Numbered from the stretch's first letter, positions 33,230 through 42,449 are shown. The stretch: 64,000 bases of DNA from Gloeobacter morelensis MG652769 (GCF_021018745.1 NZ_CP063845.1:2480001-2544000), one strand, 5' to 3'. Notes: generated by a model not told the origin, from the sequence alone. Translations and numbers: made by a program.

Positions 33230-33895
33230 TCAAGCTTCCGGGTCGATGCCGAGGGAACGTAGCTGTGCAGCCAGACGTTCCGCCCGCTGCTCCGCTTCCT
33301 GCGTCCGCTCTTCAGGGGTCGGATAGCGACACCCCGACTCGTCGTACCAGTACAGCCACTCGCGTTCGATACCCTGATCGACACCCCGCTCCGCCCCGAT
33401 CGCCAGACCCACCTCCGGCAACCAGACCGGATTTCCCTCCAGACGCACGTACTCCCCGCCTTCCAGCCGATATACCTCGAAGCTCTCCTTCACCTGTCGC
33501 AGCGCGTTGTAGATCACGTAGTAGCGCACCCCCAACTCGGCATAATCGAGCTTTTTCTGCCGATACTCGCTGCGCCGGGTGCGCGAGACGACTTCCAGGG
33601 TCAGCACCGGCACCACTTTTTCTTCCCACAGCACGTAGCTGCGCCGCAGATTCTCGTCTTTGACCCGCGGCACGCCGAGGGCGAGAAACCCGTCCGGCAC
33701 CACCGGAGTATCGTCCGGATCGAAGTAGATGCCCATGTCGGTACCCCAGAACCAGTCCCGGCGCTCCGCCCAAATCGAGGCGAGCAGACGTTTGAGCAAA
33801 CCGGGAATCAGGTCCTGCAGTTCGTTGTCCACGGGGGTGTCGTCGGAGTCCGGCAACTCGTCGGCGGTGGGAAGCCGGGTGTGCGGGTCGAACAT
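33230..33895 (-). CDS. Uma2 family (DUF820) protein, tandem copy 1
   Basis: A 221-residue Uma2 protein with the active-site pattern DPDDTPVVPDGFLALGVP, PVLTLEVVSRTRRSEYRQKK and YAELGVRYYVIYN (D...E.V..K layout of PD-(D/E)XK-like enzymes). It is nearly identical to the protein encoded at 34530 apart from residues 4 and 66 and the C-terminal ~25 residues. The upstream flank GTGCACCCTGAACGCGCC is also shared, so the duplication covers more than the gene. Function in cells unknown. Confidence 0.85.
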   Translation of the reverse strand: MFDPHTRLPTADELPDSDDTPVDNELQDLIPGLLKRLLASIWAERRDWFWGTDMGIYFDPDDTPVVPDGFLALGVPRVKDENLRRSYVLWEEKVVPVLTLEVVSRTRRSEYRQKKLDYAELGVRYYVIYNALRQVKESFEVYRLEGGEYVRLEGNPVWLPEVGLAIGAERGVDQGIEREWLYWYDESGCRYPTPEERTQEAEQRAERLAAQLRSLGIDPEA

Positions 33896-33974
33896 GGTGC
33901 ACCCTGAACGCGCCTGTTACTCAGTCTATCCAGATTCAACGCAAAAACTGAAAAGGATGCTTGCGAAGCTGTGG

Positions 33975-34343
33975 CTATTCTGCAGTTCCATGTCCACGTG
34001 GAAACCGCTCTAATTGAACGCAACAAGCGGCGGCTGTGGGCAGAATACTAATTTCATAGCCGCTGCAAAACTGTTTGCTAGAAAACTGAAAAGCGGGGGT
34101 CAAAAAGTGCGAACACTTTTTGACCCCCGCTTGGTCGCACCATGACAACCAAAACGCGAGCGCCCAAGAAAGCTGGGCGCCGGTAAGATTCGCCCTAGTG
34201 AGGTCGGCACCTCGACGATCTGCCCTGAAAAAGTTTGCAGATATTAATACGGCATACTTCAGCGATCCGTATTCCAAAAATTCTGCACCTCTTAAAGAAG
34301 CGCCTTGGAGGACCGCCCCAATGATCTGGACTCCCCTAAACAT
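33975..34343 (-). pseudogene. pentapeptide-repeat gene fragment
   Basis: Residues 1-65 are pentapeptide repeats (FRGVQIIGAVLQGASLRGAE; ADLTRANLTGAQLSWALAF). After that the frame continues through unrelated sequence that contains a perfect 19-base-pair palindrome (34091-34132), so the gene is probably broken there. A partial copy of the leader element lies upstream at 34395-34439. Its product, if made, would be a short beta-helix with a non-native tail. Confidence 0.6.
34091..34132. repeat. perfect 19-bp palindrome
   Basis: AAGCGGGGGTCAAAAAGTG, a CGAA loop and the exact complement. It falls inside the tail of the broken pentapeptide frame. It could be a bidirectional transcription stop or an inserted palindromic unit; no other copy was seen in the window. 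Confidence 0.6.
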
Positions 34344-34394
34344 AACGGAGATCCAGACTGGGACCGAGCCGGGGAAGATTAGAAATGGATTTCA

Positions 34395-34439
34395 CTTCAC
34401 CTTTATCGAAGGGGCGCTCGCTGCAAAATTAGTTTGCAA
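34395..34439 (-). promoter_or_regulatory. partial leader element, copy E4
   Basis: On the minus strand the 5-prime hairpin (TTGCAAA...TTTGCAG) and the following GAGCGCCCC segment match E3. The GCACCTTGAAAA core is missing. It lies upstream of the broken pentapeptide gene, so leader and gene seem to have decayed together. Confidence 0.4.
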
Positions 34440-34529
34440 GGCAACTCTTTCCAAAGAGGGCAGAGGATCCACCCGCTTTTGACCGACAGGACGAGAATAA
34501 AATTACCTTTTTGCCAGAGAATAGCCTGC

Positions 34530-35216
34530 TCAAGCGTCCGGGTCGATGCCGAGGGCGCGCAGGCGTGCGGCCAGCCGCTCCGCCCGCTCCCGCTCAAGCT
34601 CGGCACTGCGCAGGGCGGCCTCCACCCGCTCTTCAGGGGTCGGATAGCGACACCCCGACTCGTCGTACCAGTACAGCCACTCGCGTTCGATACCCTGATC
34701 GACACCCCGCTCCGCCCCGATCGCCAGACCCACCTCCGGCAACCAGACCGGATTTCCCTCCAGACGCACGTACTCCCCGCCTTCCAGCCGATATACCTCG
34801 AAGCTCTCCTTCACCTGTCGCAGCGCGTTGTAGATCACGTAGTAGCGCACCCCCAACTCGGCATAATCGAGCTTTTTCTGCCGATACTCGCTGCGCCGGG
34901 TGCGCGAGACGACTTCCAGGGTCAGCACCGGCACCACTTTTTCTTCCCACAGCACGTAGCTGCGCCGCAGATTCTCGTCTTTGACCCGCGGCACACCGAG
35001 GGCGAGAAACCCGTCCGGCACCATCGGAGTATCGTCCGGATCGAAGTAGATGCCCATGTCGGTACCCCAGAACCAGTCCCGGCGCTCAGCCCAAATCGAG
35101 GCGAGCAGACGTTTGAGCAAACCGGGAATCAGGTCCTGCAGTTCGTTGTCCACGGGGGTGTCGTCGGAGTCCGGCAACTCGTCGGCGGTGGGAAGCCGGG
35201 TGTGCGAGTCGAACAT
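34530..35216 (-). CDS. Uma2 family (DUF820) protein, tandem copy 2
   Basis: A 228-residue Uma2 protein, almost the same as the one at 33230: changes are P4S, V66M and a seven-residue longer, charged C-terminus (EAALRSAELERERAERLAAR). DNA identity is close to complete over roughly 630 bases and extends upstream of the start codon. The copies are direct repeats separated by the broken pentapeptide gene. Same predicted PD-(D/E)XK-like fold; biological role unknown. Confidence 0.85.
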   Translation of the reverse strand: MFDSHTRLPTADELPDSDDTPVDNELQDLIPGLLKRLLASIWAERRDWFWGTDMGIYFDPDDTPMVPDGFLALGVPRVKDENLRRSYVLWEEKVVPVLTLEVVSRTRRSEYRQKKLDYAELGVRYYVIYNALRQVKESFEVYRLEGGEYVRLEGNPVWLPEVGLAIGAERGVDQGIEREWLYWYDESGCRYPTPEERVEAALRSAELERERAERLAARLRALGIDPDA

Positions 35217-35268
35217 GGTGCACCCTGAACGCGCCTGTTACTCAGTCTATCCAGTAGGAAGCGGACGC

Positions 35269-36465
35269 TTACGGCTTATCGAGCGACACCTGCGCGCCAC
35301 CGCGCGAAGCGCCACGGATCCGCCGGCACTGCGCAGCCTGGCGTTGTTCAAAGGAGTGGGTAAGCGCCGGGGCGCGATAGCCAGGCTCGCCAATAAACCG
35401 CCCAGGATCGAGCTTCCAACCCATCGCCCCACCCACCCAGCGGCCGAGAGACGCCGCCACCGGCGGACAGACGGCATTACCCACCTGCCGGTACTGTTGC
35501 AGGCGCGCGATCGTGTCCGGCCAGATGAACGTATCGGCAAAACCCTGCAGACGGGCCGATTCGCGCACCGAGATCACCCGGTCATAACGATGGTGAACCG
35601 GCCTGAGGGGTGTGAAATTGCCGTGACCGGCGCGCAGGGTGTAACCGGGACGATGGGGGTGCAACCGATCCTGAAATGATCTCGGGCAGCGCTCGCCGGG
35701 GGCGAGGCGGGCAAAGGCGGCGAGCATACCTTCGCTGTGGAAGGTCGGTTCGTGATTGAAAATCTGCTGCGCCTGCAAAGTGGTCACATCCGGCAGGTCG
35801 TCCAGCGCGTCGCTGACGGTTCGATAGGGAGCAACGAGCCCCGCCCGCGCGAACAGTTGAGCAGGATCGGCGTGGGTGGGCGTGGGTGGAAAGCGCCTGA
35901 GGGTACCGCCGCGCAACCCGACGATAAACAACCGCTTGCGCAGCTGCGGCACCCCATAATCGGACGCGGCGAGCACAGCGCACTCGACTTGATAGCCCAG
36001 AGCGCGCAAGCCCGTCAGCAACCGGGCCAGGACAAAGCCATTCTCCACATTTTGCAGATTCGGCACATTCTCCAGGATGAACGCCGATGGGGCCAGCTCG
36101 CCCACAAGACGCTCAAAATCGAACAGCAGCAAGCCGCGGCGGTCCGCCAGACCCCGCCGATGGCCGGCGATGCTGAAAGCCTGGCAGGGCGGACCACCGA
36201 CGACCAGATCCACCGATTGCAGCGTAGCTATCTCCAGCAGTTCCACACCGCTGACGCGACTGAGGTCTACTCGAAAACTCGTGGCACCGCGATAGTTGTG
36301 GTTATAGTTGTAAGCTTCAAGGCAGTGTCTGTCCTGGTCGAATCCGGCTCGTACTGCCAGTCCCGCATCGAGCAGTCCGCTCGAAAAACCGCCGCAGCCG
36401 CAGAACAGGTCGATGACGGCCGGGGGCGCTTCGCTCGCGCCAGAAACAAAAAGCTCGTTCACCAT
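35269..36465 (-). CDS. DNA (cytosine-5) methyltransferase, solitary
   Basis: A 398-residue C5 methyltransferase with the motifs in order: I DLFCGCGGFSSGL (19-31), IV GGPPCQAFSIAG with the nucleophile Cys94, VI ENVPNL, VIII QLRKRLFIVGL, and IX/X ESARLQGF with QVGNAVCPPVA. The target-recognition region lies at about residues 190-300. No restriction gene is adjacent, so it may be an orphan epigenetic enzyme. Cyanobacterial orphans often methylate CGATCG (HIP1 core), but specificity cannot be read here. The last 50 residues after motif X are unusual and basic. Confidence 0.9.
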   Translation of the reverse strand: MVNELFVSGASEAPPAVIDLFCGCGGFSSGLLDAGLAVRAGFDQDRHCLEAYNYNHNYRGATSFRVDLSRVSGVELLEIATLQSVDLVVGGPPCQAFSIAGHRRGLADRRGLLLFDFERLVGELAPSAFILENVPNLQNVENGFVLARLLTGLRALGYQVECAVLAASDYGVPQLRKRLFIVGLRGGTLRRFPPTPTHADPAQLFARAGLVAPYRTVSDALDDLPDVTTLQAQQIFNHEPTFHSEGMLAAFARLAPGERCPRSFQDRLHPHRPGYTLRAGHGNFTPLRPVHHRYDRVISVRESARLQGFADTFIWPDTIARLQQYRQVGNAVCPPVAASLGRWVGGAMGWKLDPGRFIGEPGYRAPALTHSFEQRQAAQCRRIRGASRGGAQVSLDKP

Positions 36466-36473
36466 CGAATGCC

Positions 36474-37649
36474 CTAGATAAATAGCTCAAATTCAAAAAA
36501 GGTCGCAAGCAACAGGCAATTGAGCAGCAGCAGCGCAGGCACGAGGGCCACCAAAAGGCCGGGGCGAGAAAGCCATCCTGCCCAGAGCGCGTAAGCCGGA
36601 AAGATTACCAGCAGGTAGCGGCTCAGGCTCTCCAGGGGCACCGGTGCATCGACGCGCTGCTTGAGCAGAAAAAAACCGAGGGCCACCCAGCCGTAGACTA
36701 CGTACTCGCGCGGCAATCGGCGGCGGCCGAACCACAGCGCTCCTGCAAAGCTGAAGAGCATCACCCAATGGACGAACATGCGCGGATCGCCGTAGCGGAT
36801 GGTGGCAGTTGCGGCAGCGGCGAGATTCGCCAACGGAAAGACAGTCGCAGTCCCCCAGTGCGCTCCGTAAACCTCAGAAGAAGTGGGCAAACCCTGAAAT
36901 CTCAGCCAGCCCGTAAACAGGGCGAATCCCGCCACCCCCAAAACAGGAGCGACCAAGGCTGTGCGCTTGCCGCTACGCCAGGCAAGCATCAACAGGACCG
37001 GCACCGCCAACAGACCCGCCGCCTTGGTGAGGGCTGCGAACATCGCGAGGATTCCGGCTGTAGGCCATTTACCGCGGCGCATCCAGTAGAAGCTCCAGAC
37101 GATCAGCCCGAGGAGCAACCCATCGGCGTACCCGGCCCAAAAAACGCAGCCAAAAGGACACAGCGCCGCAAGCACCACCGCCCGGCGGGCCACAGTCGGC
37201 TCGTAATCGAGTAGCAGCAGACGGTGCAGACCCCAGAGCGCCAGAAAAATGGCCACGCTCGCAACCAGCAGGGCGGCAGCGGTTGGGGAGGGCACAAATC
37301 CGTTCAACAGACGAATGGCAAGCGGATAGAGCGGGTAGAAGACCACCGACTTGGCAAGGTCGTAGCCGTGCTCGGCGATGCGCTGATACCAGAGCGTATC
37401 GAAGCGCGACCACATGCCCACCAGCAGGTACTCCAGGCTTGCAGCAGGCGGCGGCAGGTTTTCGGTCAGGTCGTTGCTGCGCACTGCCGCAGGCACGTAC
37501 TTCAAAAACGGCAAGTACACACAGGCAAATCCGCAATAGAAAATCCGCAAAGCCACCGTCAGCAGAAATGCCATCAGCGCAGGCGGCAACGGACGCGTCG
37601 CGGCAAGCGGGCAATTTGCGGCAATAGCAGTAACTGGAGTGGTATGCAT
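36474..37649 (-). CDS. PIG-V-like GT-C mannosyltransferase
   Basis: A 391-residue membrane protein with about nine helices. The early-loop motif MWSRFDTLWYQRIAEHGYDL is typical of the PIG-V/GPI-mannosyltransferase family (GT76-like), followed by FYPLYPLAIRLL. It would transfer a sugar from a polyprenyl-phosphate donor at the membrane. The start at 37649 is the first ATG before the conserved part; the frame to 37769 overlaps the T4SS operon promoter region. It lies 8 bases upstream of the methyltransferase gene and may share its transcript. Confidence 0.78.
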   Translation of the reverse strand: MHTTPVTAIAANCPLAATRPLPPALMAFLLTVALRIFYCGFACVYLPFLKYVPAAVRSNDLTENLPPPAASLEYLLVGMWSRFDTLWYQRIAEHGYDLAKSVVFYPLYPLAIRLLNGFVPSPTAAALLVASVAIFLALWGLHRLLLLDYEPTVARRAVVLAALCPFGCVFWAGYADGLLLGLIVWSFYWMRRGKWPTAGILAMFAALTKAAGLLAVPVLLMLAWRSGKRTALVAPVLGVAGFALFTGWLRFQGLPTSSEVYGAHWGTATVFPLANLAAAATATIRYGDPRMFVHWVMLFSFAGALWFGRRRLPREYVVYGWVALGFFLLKQRVDAPVPLESLSRYLLVIFPAYALWAGWLSRPGLLVALVPALLLLNCLLLATFFEFELFI

Positions 37650-37858
37650 AAGCAAACGGCACCGGCCAAAGGGGTGGAAAAAGCAGGATGCGGTGAGACT
37701 GGACTTCCACCCCGCCCGCAAGTAGGGCAATTTCAGAAAGGTCGAATGCAGGTTGATTTCGACAATCACAAAAACAAAAAATGCGAATTTTCCAAGGGGA
37801 TTGCCCTTTGCAGAGGTGAGGAAGGAGCAAACCGTTCCCCTTCCTTGATGAGGAAATA

Positions 37859-38233
37859 ATGTCTGCTATTGCTATCTTCAACCGTTTGAACCTGCCGGTA
37901 ATTTACAGCACTTTGAAAAAGTTCTCCCCCGCTTACGCCACAGCCGCCCTCAGCGTGATGCTTTTGTCCAATCCGGCCGCAGCCCAGCTTTCCAACCAGA
38001 TCCAGGGGGAGCTGAACAACCGTCTGCCCAACGCCGCCCTCGGTTATGCCACCTCGATGAACACCCTGGTGCAGTTTTTGCTGTGGGTGCTGGCGGTGGT
38101 GCTGGTGGCACTGTGCGGCTTCGGTGTGGTCGAAGGGATCAACGGCCGCGGCTGGAATAAAGCGTTCGCTTCGGTGGTCGGCTCGGTATCGATTGCCATC
38201 CTGGTCGCCGTCGTGCTGGAGGCCACGAAATAG
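37859..38233 (+). CDS. VirB2/TrbC-like pilin subunit
   Basis: A 124-residue protein with a long signal-type N-terminus (residues 1-42, ending NPAAAQ) and two later hydrophobic segments (LVQFLLWVLAVVLVALCGFG and VVGSVSIAILVAVVLEA) separated by a short basic loop (EGINGRGWNKA). That is the VirB2/TrbC pilin layout. It is first in a five-gene operon with VirB3-, VirB4-, VirB5- and VirB6-like genes. Pilins form the extracellular fibre or channel lining. A GAGGAA site precedes the ATG. Family call rests on topology and order. Confidence 0.72.
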   Translation: MSAIAIFNRLNLPVIYSTLKKFSPAYATAALSVMLLSNPAAAQLSNQIQGELNNRLPNAALGYATSMNTLVQFLLWVLAVVLVALCGFGVVEGINGRGWNKAFASVVGSVSIAILVAVVLEATK

Positions 38234-38235
38234 CG

Positions 38236-38595
38236 ATGAGCTCCTCCCTGCCGACGGTCAAATTCGAGGCGTTCTGGGACGAGCAGGCGACGCTCACGAC
38301 GGGTTTCGGCAACATCTCGCTCAAGCTTGAGACCATCGCCGGTCTGGTGGTCTCGGTGGGCCTGGGGTATCTGGTCTGGAACATCGTGCGCTTTCCGGTC
38401 TATCTGCCGATGGTCCGCTTCGACTTCGGGGTGATCGGACCGCTCGTCTGCTCGCTGCCTTTTTTCTTGAGCTACAGGCTCGCCACCCTCCAGCGCTCCT
38501 TCTTTGAGATCTGCGAGGACCTCCTCGGCGTGCTGGTGCTGCCGCGCGTCGTCCCGGAGCCGGACGCCGAACTTGTTCCCCTGGTCATCGATTAG
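38236..38595 (+). CDS. VirB3-like membrane protein
   Basis: A 119-residue protein with two hydrophobic segments (GLVVSVGLGYLVWNIVRFPV and FGVIGPLVCSLPFFLSY). The gene lies 2 bases after the pilin gene and 95 bases before the VirB4 gene, exactly where VirB3/TrbD/TraL sits. VirB3 is a small inner-membrane protein that works with VirB4. No strong sequence signature, so the assignment is positional. Confidence 0.62.
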   Translation: MSSSLPTVKFEAFWDEQATLTTGFGNISLKLETIAGLVVSVGLGYLVWNIVRFPVYLPMVRFDFGVIGPLVCSLPFFLSYRLATLQRSFFEICEDLLGVLVLPRVVPEPDAELVPLVID

Positions 38596-38689
38596 CCCGC
38601 CGCCAATCGATCCTCTGCCCAGGTCGTAACCGTTCAGGCCGCGCTGTGCGCCGGTCGGCGGGGACGACCCTCTTCTATAGGAGAAAACG

Positions 38690-41431
38690 ATGGGTCTTGT
38701 CTCCAAAAAGTCCTATCAGAATTCGGATCTGTGGGACATCCACGCGCTGCCGTCCGGGGCAGGAGCGTATATCCTCAGCAACAACGGCAGGCCGCTCTAT
38801 CAGGTGGGCTTTGAGTTGTCGGGGGTGCGCCTCAGCCAGTCGGACGCCGAACTGGACGGCATCTACCAGAAACTGGTCGCCTTGATCAACGCCCTGCCCC
38901 CCGGCACGCGCGTGCGGGTCATCCATCAAATAGACGCCAACCTCAAAGAAACCCTCGATCAGTTCGAGGGCGAACTCGCCCGCGCCGCCCTGCCCGACCA
39001 CGCCCGCTACTTTATCGGCCAGAACAAACTGCACGTCGAAACGCTCCTCGCGCGCGGGCGGGTAATCCGCCGGCGGCTGGTGGTGCTCTTTACGTTCGAT
39101 CCCAACGGCCTGGTCAACGCCCGGCAAAATTTTGTCCAGAAGCTCGCCCTGGTGGGGGTGGACTGGTTTTACACCGCCCTTGGGGGGGCCTCCCGCTTCG
39201 ATCAGATGACCCGCGAGGTCTTCGAGCAATCGATGCGCGAACTGGACGAATTTCGCGATCTGTGCTTACGGCTTTTGCGCACCAGCGGCATGGCGGTGCT
39301 TTCGCTGGGGCCGGGCGAACTGTGGAAACTCAGTTTCGAGCGCAACCATCCGCTTACGGCCAAAACCCAGGGGGTGCCGCCCCTGCCGACCGACTGGCGT
39401 GAGGACGAAAGGCTCGCTGCTGAAAAAAAACAACTGCCGCTCTATTCGACCCCACGCGAACTGGTCTACTCGCAGGAGCCCAGCTTTCAGCCGGATCACG
39501 TCTATCTCGACGGCAAGTACGCCGGTGTGGTCACCCTGCGCAGCAAACCCAAACAGGGCACCTTCCCGGTCTTGATGGGGCAGCTGTTGCAGTTTTCTTT
39601 CGATTACGAGGTGGTGGTCGATCTGGTGGTGGCCGAACCCAACCAGGCGCGCGGCCGCCTTGCGCTGCTTGAGAACACGATCGTCGCCAACATCAACACC
39701 GCCAAGACCGTAGCCGACGTCAACCAGCAAGAAAAACTCGAAGAAATCCGCGACGCCAAAATCCGCCTCACCCGCAACCGCGAAAAAATCGTCACCCTGG
39801 GCATGGCGGTTATCCCCAAGGCCGACTCGACCAAACAACTGGACGAGTACTGTCATCTGATCGAAAACGTATTCACCAACATGAGCGAAGCGGTGGGTCT
39901 GCGCGAGCGCAACCTCGCCTGGCAGGTCTGGTGCCAGAGCGCCCCCGATTCGGCCAACCCGATGGCCCGACGGCGCACCCACTCCAGTTCGCGCGCGGCA
40001 GTGCTCATGCCCCTCAATGCCCCCAAAAAGGGCGACCGCAAGCCGCTACTCACCTTTTTGACCCCTTCGGGGGATCTCTACAAGTTCAATCCCTTCGACG
40101 GCAGCAATCCCAACTTCAACATGGGCATCTTCGCCCAGTCGGGCCACGGCAAGAGCGTCATGGTCTTCATGTTGCTGATTGGCGCTCTGATTGAAGAAGC
40201 GCTCATCACCATTCTGGATGTGGGCGTGGTCGAGGGGGGAGGCACCTACAAACCCCTGTGCGACCTGGTGGGCGGCTCCTACGTGCAGTTCGGTTCAGGC
40301 TCCATCGCCATCAATCCGCTCGAACTGCCGATCGACTTGATTCTCGATGAATTCGACGAGGAAGATTTCGGCGATCCGGCCGATCAGTTTGCCCCGCCCA
40401 CACCGGCGCAAATCTATACGCGGGTGCGCGAATACATCAAAGCGCTACTCTACGTGATGATTACCGGCGCTAAAGACAACGCCCACGAGCAGATCATCAT
40501 CGGCAAGCTCAACCAGGCTCTGGCCGAATTTTACGCAGACCCGGTCATCCGCGATCGCCTTCGGGCCGCCCACAAAGGCGGTATGGGCTCCGCCGCCTGG
40601 CGGCGCTATCCGACGCTGTCCGACTTTATTGAATTTATCCCTTACCGGGGCGCAGACGACGAGGTGGCCGAACTGATGAGCCTGGTGCTGCGGGGAACGT
40701 ACTGTTCGGGTCTTGAAGGGGCTATCTTCAATCGCCCCAGCAACATCGATCAAAGTGCTCCCATGCTGGTATTCGACCTTAAAGACGTGCCCCAGTCGAT
40801 GTTCGAAGCGGTGGTGGTGGCTACCAACGGTGCGGCGGTGCGCCGCTCCTACCGGCGCGACGGCAAGCTCAAGTTCGTCGTGGCCGACGAGGCCGGGGTG
40901 CTCCTCAAGCGGCGCGTTGTGGCCAGTCTGATTGCTGAGCTGTTTGCCACCGGCCGCAAATCGGGCATCTCGACCGCCTTTGTCGCCCAGGACTACGCCC
41001 AGGCGATGCGCTCAGAAGCCTGGTCGGATCTCAAGGCGAATATGAACAACGTCTTTTTTGGGGCCTGCTATCCCCAGACCCTCGAAACGGTCGGACAGCA
41101 AATGCAGATGCCCCGCGAGATCGTCCAGGAACTGGCCGGTCCCGCCTTCAAGCGCAACCGCCTCGAAGGCTACTCGCCCTGGCTGCACGTCAAAGGCGGC
41201 AACGAGTACGAGGTGGTCCACTGCGTGCCGCCCATCAGTCTGCTGTGGCTTGCAGCGAACGACCCGCGCGAAACCGCGATCAAAAAGCAGTACCTGCAGG
41301 CGGTGCGCGACCCGTACACCGCCCTCAAGCTGCTTTCTGCCGACTATCCGCAACTGGCGGAAGGCGGCAAGCAAAACACCTATTTGGACCAGTTCATCCG
41401 GAAATATCAGGAGGCTATTGCCCATGCCTAG
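38690..41431 (+). CDS. virB4: VirB4/TraC-family T4SS ATPase
   Basis: A 913-residue conjugation ATPase. The N-terminal ~420 residues are a TraC/VirB4 domain; Walker A is SGHGKS (484-489), Walker B KFVVADEAG (728-736), followed by VAQDYAQAM typical of TraC-like proteins. VirB4 energises pilus assembly and substrate transfer at the inner membrane. The ATG at 38690 has a good AGGAGA site. The gene overlaps the next by 8 bases. This is the strongest evidence for a T4SS in the window. Confidence 0.9.
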   Translation: MGLVSKKSYQNSDLWDIHALPSGAGAYILSNNGRPLYQVGFELSGVRLSQSDAELDGIYQKLVALINALPPGTRVRVIHQIDANLKETLDQFEGELARAALPDHARYFIGQNKLHVETLLARGRVIRRRLVVLFTFDPNGLVNARQNFVQKLALVGVDWFYTALGGASRFDQMTREVFEQSMRELDEFRDLCLRLLRTSGMAVLSLGPGELWKLSFERNHPLTAKTQGVPPLPTDWREDERLAAEKKQLPLYSTPRELVYSQEPSFQPDHVYLDGKYAGVVTLRSKPKQGTFPVLMGQLLQFSFDYEVVVDLVVAEPNQARGRLALLENTIVANINTAKTVADVNQQEKLEEIRDAKIRLTRNREKIVTLGMAVIPKADSTKQLDEYCHLIENVFTNMSEAVGLRERNLAWQVWCQSAPDSANPMARRRTHSSSRAAVLMPLNAPKKGDRKPLLTFLTPSGDLYKFNPFDGSNPNFNMGIFAQSGHGKSVMVFMLLIGALIEEALITILDVGVVEGGGTYKPLCDLVGGSYVQFGSGSIAINPLELPIDLILDEFDEEDFGDPADQFAPPTPAQIYTRVREYIKALLYVMITGAKDNAHEQIIIGKLNQALAEFYADPVIRDRLRAAHKGGMGSAAWRRYPTLSDFIEFIPYRGADDEVAELMSLVLRGTYCSGLEGAIFNRPSNIDQSAPMLVFDLKDVPQSMFEAVVVATNGAAVRRSYRRDGKLKFVVADEAGVLLKRRVVASLIAELFATGRKSGISTAFVAQDYAQAMRSEAWSDLKANMNNVFFGACYPQTLETVGQQMQMPREIVQELAGPAFKRNRLEGYSPWLHVKGGNEYEVVHCVPPISLLWLAANDPRETAIKKQYLQAVRDPYTALKLLSADYPQLAEGGKQNTYLDQFIRKYQEAIAHA

Positions 41432-42440
41432 TTTTTGGAGCGTCCTGCTGGGGGTCGCAAGCCTCGTGCTCGGCGAGAACCTCGATGAAAATCTCCAACA
41501 GGTCAACACTTCGTTCGACCAACTGCTCAACCAGGGCGTATTGAGCCCGTCGCTCACATCAGCCGCCGCCTCGGTCAACGGCAACTTCAATGAATTGTCG
41601 GCGGTATTGGGCATCGAAGACGCCCTGGGTAGTGCGTCGCTCGAAGAACTCAAAAAGCTCAAAGTGATCATCCCCGATTCGGTGCTCACCCAGTTGGAAG
41701 CCGCCGTCGGCAAGCGCTTCGGTCCGCTTGCCTCGGTATCCGATTTTGCGATGCCGATGTCGCGTGCTGCGGCCCGCCGGGTGACCGAATCGATGATGTT
41801 TGCCGAGGTGAGCGACCCGGCCACCGGCGACGTCAATCCGCCCTTTATGTCGGCGAGCGGGTCGGCCAAGCGCGCCGAGGCCATTCAAAATCTCAACAAC
41901 GCCGAAATTCAACTGCAAGATCAGGTGAGCAACTGGCAGCAACCGGCGCTCGGCAATGCCCTGGGCGCCTATACCGCCGGCCGCAGCGCCATCGATCAGA
42001 TGCCCGCGGTCACCGCCGGGGCGATGAGCGCCGTGAGCGCCGCCGCCACCGCCGCCCAGTCGCTGCCTTCGACCCAACTGGTGCTCAAAGAAATTGCCAA
42101 AGAACTGGAGGCGATGGGTCAGTTGCACTCGGACATTGCCAATCAGCAGGCCGCCTCCACCAGCCAGGAATTGCAGGCGCGCTGGGAAGCTACCGACGCC
42201 GAGCGCACCGCCGCCAACGTCAATATGTTCAACGCCCGCCTGCTGACCGAACTGTTGAAGCGCCAGGCGAGCGCCCTGGAGTTTCAGGGCCAGTCGATCA
42301 TGGCCCTCAATCAGATCGGCGCCATCGGCGATGAGTATCTACAAAAAGCGGCTTACGAAAAAACGACCTCGATGGAAGGCGCGCTCGATGTCGCCGGGTT
42401 GGTGCGCACTTCGGCCAAAAACCCCGCCTTCGGCAGCTAG
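41424..42440 (+). CDS. helical T4SS protein, VirB5/TrbJ-like
   Basis: A 338-residue protein. The N-terminal 18 residues are a weak signal peptide (PSFWSVLLGVASLVLG), and the body is helical and rich in Ala, Gln and Ser (NLNNAEIQLQDQVSNWQQPA; RLLTELLKRQASALEFQGQS). It overlaps the VirB4 gene and precedes a VirB6-like gene, which is the VirB5/TrbJ position. I start at the ATG at 41424 because upstream codons in the same frame lie inside virB4. It resembles the exported protein at 9239 in composition and layout. Confidence 0.62.
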   Translation: MPSFWSVLLGVASLVLGENLDENLQQVNTSFDQLLNQGVLSPSLTSAAASVNGNFNELSAVLGIEDALGSASLEELKKLKVIIPDSVLTQLEAAVGKRFGPLASVSDFAMPMSRAAARRVTESMMFAEVSDPATGDVNPPFMSASGSAKRAEAIQNLNNAEIQLQDQVSNWQQPALGNALGAYTAGRSAIDQMPAVTAGAMSAVSAAATAAQSLPSTQLVLKEIAKELEAMGQLHSDIANQQAASTSQELQARWEATDAERTAANVNMFNARLLTELLKRQASALEFQGQSIMALNQIGAIGDEYLQKAAYEKTTSMEGALDVAGLVRTSAKNPAFGS

Positions 42441-42449
42441 GAGATCGCC

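Noticed and set aside
41058-41423. Upstream extension of the VirB5/TrbJ-like gene
   Set aside because: That part is inside virB4 in another frame; the real start is the ATG at 41424 that overlaps the virB4 stop.
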